The position numbers and the translations under genes are program-made. This document shows, in pieces, positions 6,906 to 8,073 of a stretch of DNA of 8,073 nt. The stretch spans positions 1-8,073 of the forward strand of contig CANHXF010000069.1 in assembly GCA_947464515.1 (NCBI GenBank), read 5' to 3'. Below the pieces are notes generated by a model. It had not been told where the DNA came from and ran no database searches. It worked only from the letters and a program-made list of their open reading frames with translations. Source of the stretch: Flavobacteriales bacterium (GTDB taxonomy: Bacteria > Bacteroidota > Bacteroidia > NS11-12g > UBA955). How positions within the stretch are numbered: position 1 is the first letter of the stretch; every line of letters begins with the position of its first letter.

Positions 6906-6985
6906 ACTTATACAAAATTGCATTTTTTTCGTTGTAATACGCACTTTTATCGCAGTAAATCCTCGCGTTCCGTCGGAAAATCCAT

Positions 6986-6993
6986 TAGGTTTG
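6986..6993 (+). promoter_or_regulatory. Possible -7 box of a Bacteroidota promoter for dapB
   Basis: TAGGTTTG matches the TAnnTTTG -7 consensus exactly and ends 4 bases before the GTG start of dapB. There is no TTTG 19-21 bases upstream. If used, transcription would begin at or next to the start codon and give a leaderless mRNA. The match could be chance in this AT-rich region. Confidence 0.25.
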
Positions 6994-6997
6994 TATT

Positions 6998-7738
6998 GTG
7001 AAAATATTGTTGATCGGCTATGGGAAAATGGGTCAAATCATTGAAAGATTGGCTCTTGAACGCGGCCATGAAATCGTAGGGAAATATGATTCTCAAAACC
7101 CCTATTCTATCGATACTCATTTACAAGCGGATGTTGCCATCGAATTCAGTTCCCCCGAACTTGCTGTAAACCATATCAATAGCTGCTTTTTAAATCAAAT
7201 CCCGGTTGTCGTTGGAACCACGGGATGGTACAAAGAATTGGATCAAATAAAACAAAATTGCGCACATCACAACGGCGCTTTGTTTACGGCAACCAATTTT
7301 AGCTTGGGCGTAAATCTGTTTTTTGAAATGAGTAAACAGCTCACCAAAATCATGAATGGACACAATTACGATTGTAATATCCGTGAGATACATCATACAG
7401 AAAAGAAAGATGCGCCGAGCGGAACAGCAATTACGCTGGCCGAAAATGTGATCCAAGTTTCATCAAATATTAACAATTGGGAATTGGTTGATAGTCTATC
7501 AACAAAAGTTAATGGCGATTCGACAAAAGATTCTACCCTCCCCATTTATGCCGAAAGATTGCCCAACGTACCTGGAACTCACATCTTGAGTTTTGAAAGC
7601 GCAGTAGATAGCATCAAACTAGAACACGAGGCAAAAAATCGTGAAGGATTTGCCATTGGCGCTATCGTTGCTGCCGAATGGTTGATCGGAAAAACGGGCG
7701 TGTTTGGTATGTCCGACTTACTTAACTTTGAAAACTGA
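6998..7738 (+). CDS. dapB: 4-hydroxy-tetrahydrodipicolinate reductase
   Basis: The 246-residue cytoplasmic enzyme reduces 4-hydroxy-tetrahydrodipicolinate to tetrahydrodipicolinate with NAD(P)H, in the pathway to diaminopimelate and lysine. The N-terminal Rossmann fold starts at once with LIGYGKMG (residues 5-12), followed by EFSSPE (49-54) and VGTTGW (72-77) of the nucleotide site. NFSLGVN (100-106) and the signature EIHHTEKKDAPSGTA (130-144) follow. H132 and K136 are the equivalents of the catalytic His159 and Lys163 of E. coli. The length is slightly below that of E. coli DapB (273) and typical of Bacteroidota forms. The start is GTG: the next in-frame ATG (residue 11) would cut the nucleotide-binding loop, so GTG is required. 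The gene diverges from mltG and is followed after 9 bases by the lepB-like gene, probably in one transcript. Confidence 0.96.
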   Translation: MKILLIGYGKMGQIIERLALERGHEIVGKYDSQNPYSIDTHLQADVAIEFSSPELAVNHINSCFLNQIPVVVGTTGWYKELDQIKQNCAHHNGALFTATNFSLGVNLFFEMSKQLTKIMNGHNYDCNIREIHHTEKKDAPSGTAITLAENVIQVSSNINNWELVDSLSTKVNGDSTKDSTLPIYAERLPNVPGTHILSFESAVDSIKLEHEAKNREGFAIGAIVAAEWLIGKTGVFGMSDLLNFEN

Positions 7739-7747
7739 TTCTAAATC

Positions 7748-8073
7748 ATGGAGAGCTTTAATTCCAACCTATTCCTCATCCTTTGGGTGATTTGTTTTGT
7801 ACTTACCCGTGTGGGGCTTTCGAAAATGTTCAAATCCGCCGGTCAAAAGGCGGTGATGGCATGGATTCCGATACTTAGTTGGTGGTATTGGATCAAAATC
7901 GTAGGTCGACCTAAATGGTATATGATTGGAATGGTAATCCCAGGGGTTAACATCTTATTCAGCTTTAATATTACGCTCGACATATTGCGCTCCTTCGGTA
8001 AGAACGGCTACTGGCAACAATTGATTGGAACAGTATTTAGTTTTATCTATTTCCCGATATTGGCGTTCAAAGA
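7748..8073 (+). CDS. lepB: Signal peptidase I, N-terminal membrane domain (partial)
   Basis: The frame begins at ATG 7748, 9 bases after the dapB stop, and is open to the right edge (108 complete codons). The visible part is membrane-rich, with hydrophobic segments at about residues 8-22, 36-48, 57-73 and 91-107. The pattern AGQKAVMAWIPILSWWYWIK (31-50), then GRPKWYMIGMVIPGVNILF (53-71) and ILRSFGKN (79-86), resembles the DUF5684-type N-terminal domain fused to signal peptidase I in many Bacteroidota. In these organisms lepB often follows dapB. The catalytic Ser and Lys of signal peptidase would lie past the window edge, so the enzyme assignment rests on the N-terminal domain and the gene order. 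A stand-alone DUF5684 membrane protein is the alternative. Confidence 0.72.
   Translation, partial: MESFNSNLFLILWVICFVLTRVGLSKMFKSAGQKAVMAWIPILSWWYWIKIVGRPKWYMIGMVIPGVNILFSFNITLDILRSFGKNGYWQQLIGTVFSFIYFPILAFK

Noticed and set aside
6643..7044. A 133-codon plus-strand frame spanning the 5' part of mltG and the start of dapB.
   Set aside because: It is antisense to mltG and out of frame with dapB, and it has no recognisable domain. It is explained as a shadow of the two real genes.

Overview
The window is an ordinary chromosomal segment from a member of the Bacteroidota. The evidence is a C-terminal type IX secretion (T9SS) sorting domain on one gene product, promoter-like sequences of the TTTG-N19-21-TAnnTTTG type, no clear Shine-Dalgarno sequences, and Bacteroidota-type forms of NuoD, NuoF and LepB. 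NADH-module genes (nuoE, nuoF, nuoG) are present. This points to a respiring, probably aerobic lineage using 14-subunit-type complex I, rather than gut Bacteroides, whose complex I lacks these subunits. The genus cannot be read from the sequence.

Layout. Positions 1-4941 (minus strand) carry the first seven genes of a complex I operon in the order nuoA-B-C-D-E-F-G, read from right to left. nuoG runs off the left edge. The genes are packed with gaps of 2-10 bases, and nuoC and nuoD overlap by 4 bases, so they are almost certainly one transcript. The products cover the quinone-reducing core (NuoB, NuoC, NuoD with membrane subunit NuoA) and the NADH-oxidising module (NuoE, NuoF, NuoG). All visible iron-sulfur ligands are intact. 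The remaining membrane subunits (NuoH-N) would lie beyond the left edge.

A 130-base divergent intergenic region (4942-5071) separates nuoA from a plus-strand gene (5072-5860). That gene encodes a secreted protein with a signal peptide, one CXXCH haem-type motif, a beta-rich domain resembling the 'choice-of-anchor V' / Reeler-like family, and a T9SS type A sorting domain. It is the least understood gene here. Its 3' end meets that of mltG (minus strand, septal/endolytic murein transglycosylase) with only 7 bases between the stop codons.

A second divergent region (6906-6997) separates mltG from dapB (dihydrodipicolinate reductase, lysine/diaminopimelate synthesis, GTG start). dapB is followed after 9 bases by the 5' part of a gene resembling the N-terminal membrane domain of Bacteroidota signal peptidase I (lepB), cut by the right edge. 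mltG, dapB and lepB are all envelope housekeeping genes.

I saw no tRNA, rRNA, CRISPR array, insertion sequence, phage gene or defence system, and no sign of recent gene transfer. I do not see a convincing novel system. The items most worth checking are the CXXCH/T9SS protein divergent from complex I, and the promoter-like -7 boxes placed unusually close to the nuoA and dapB start codons.
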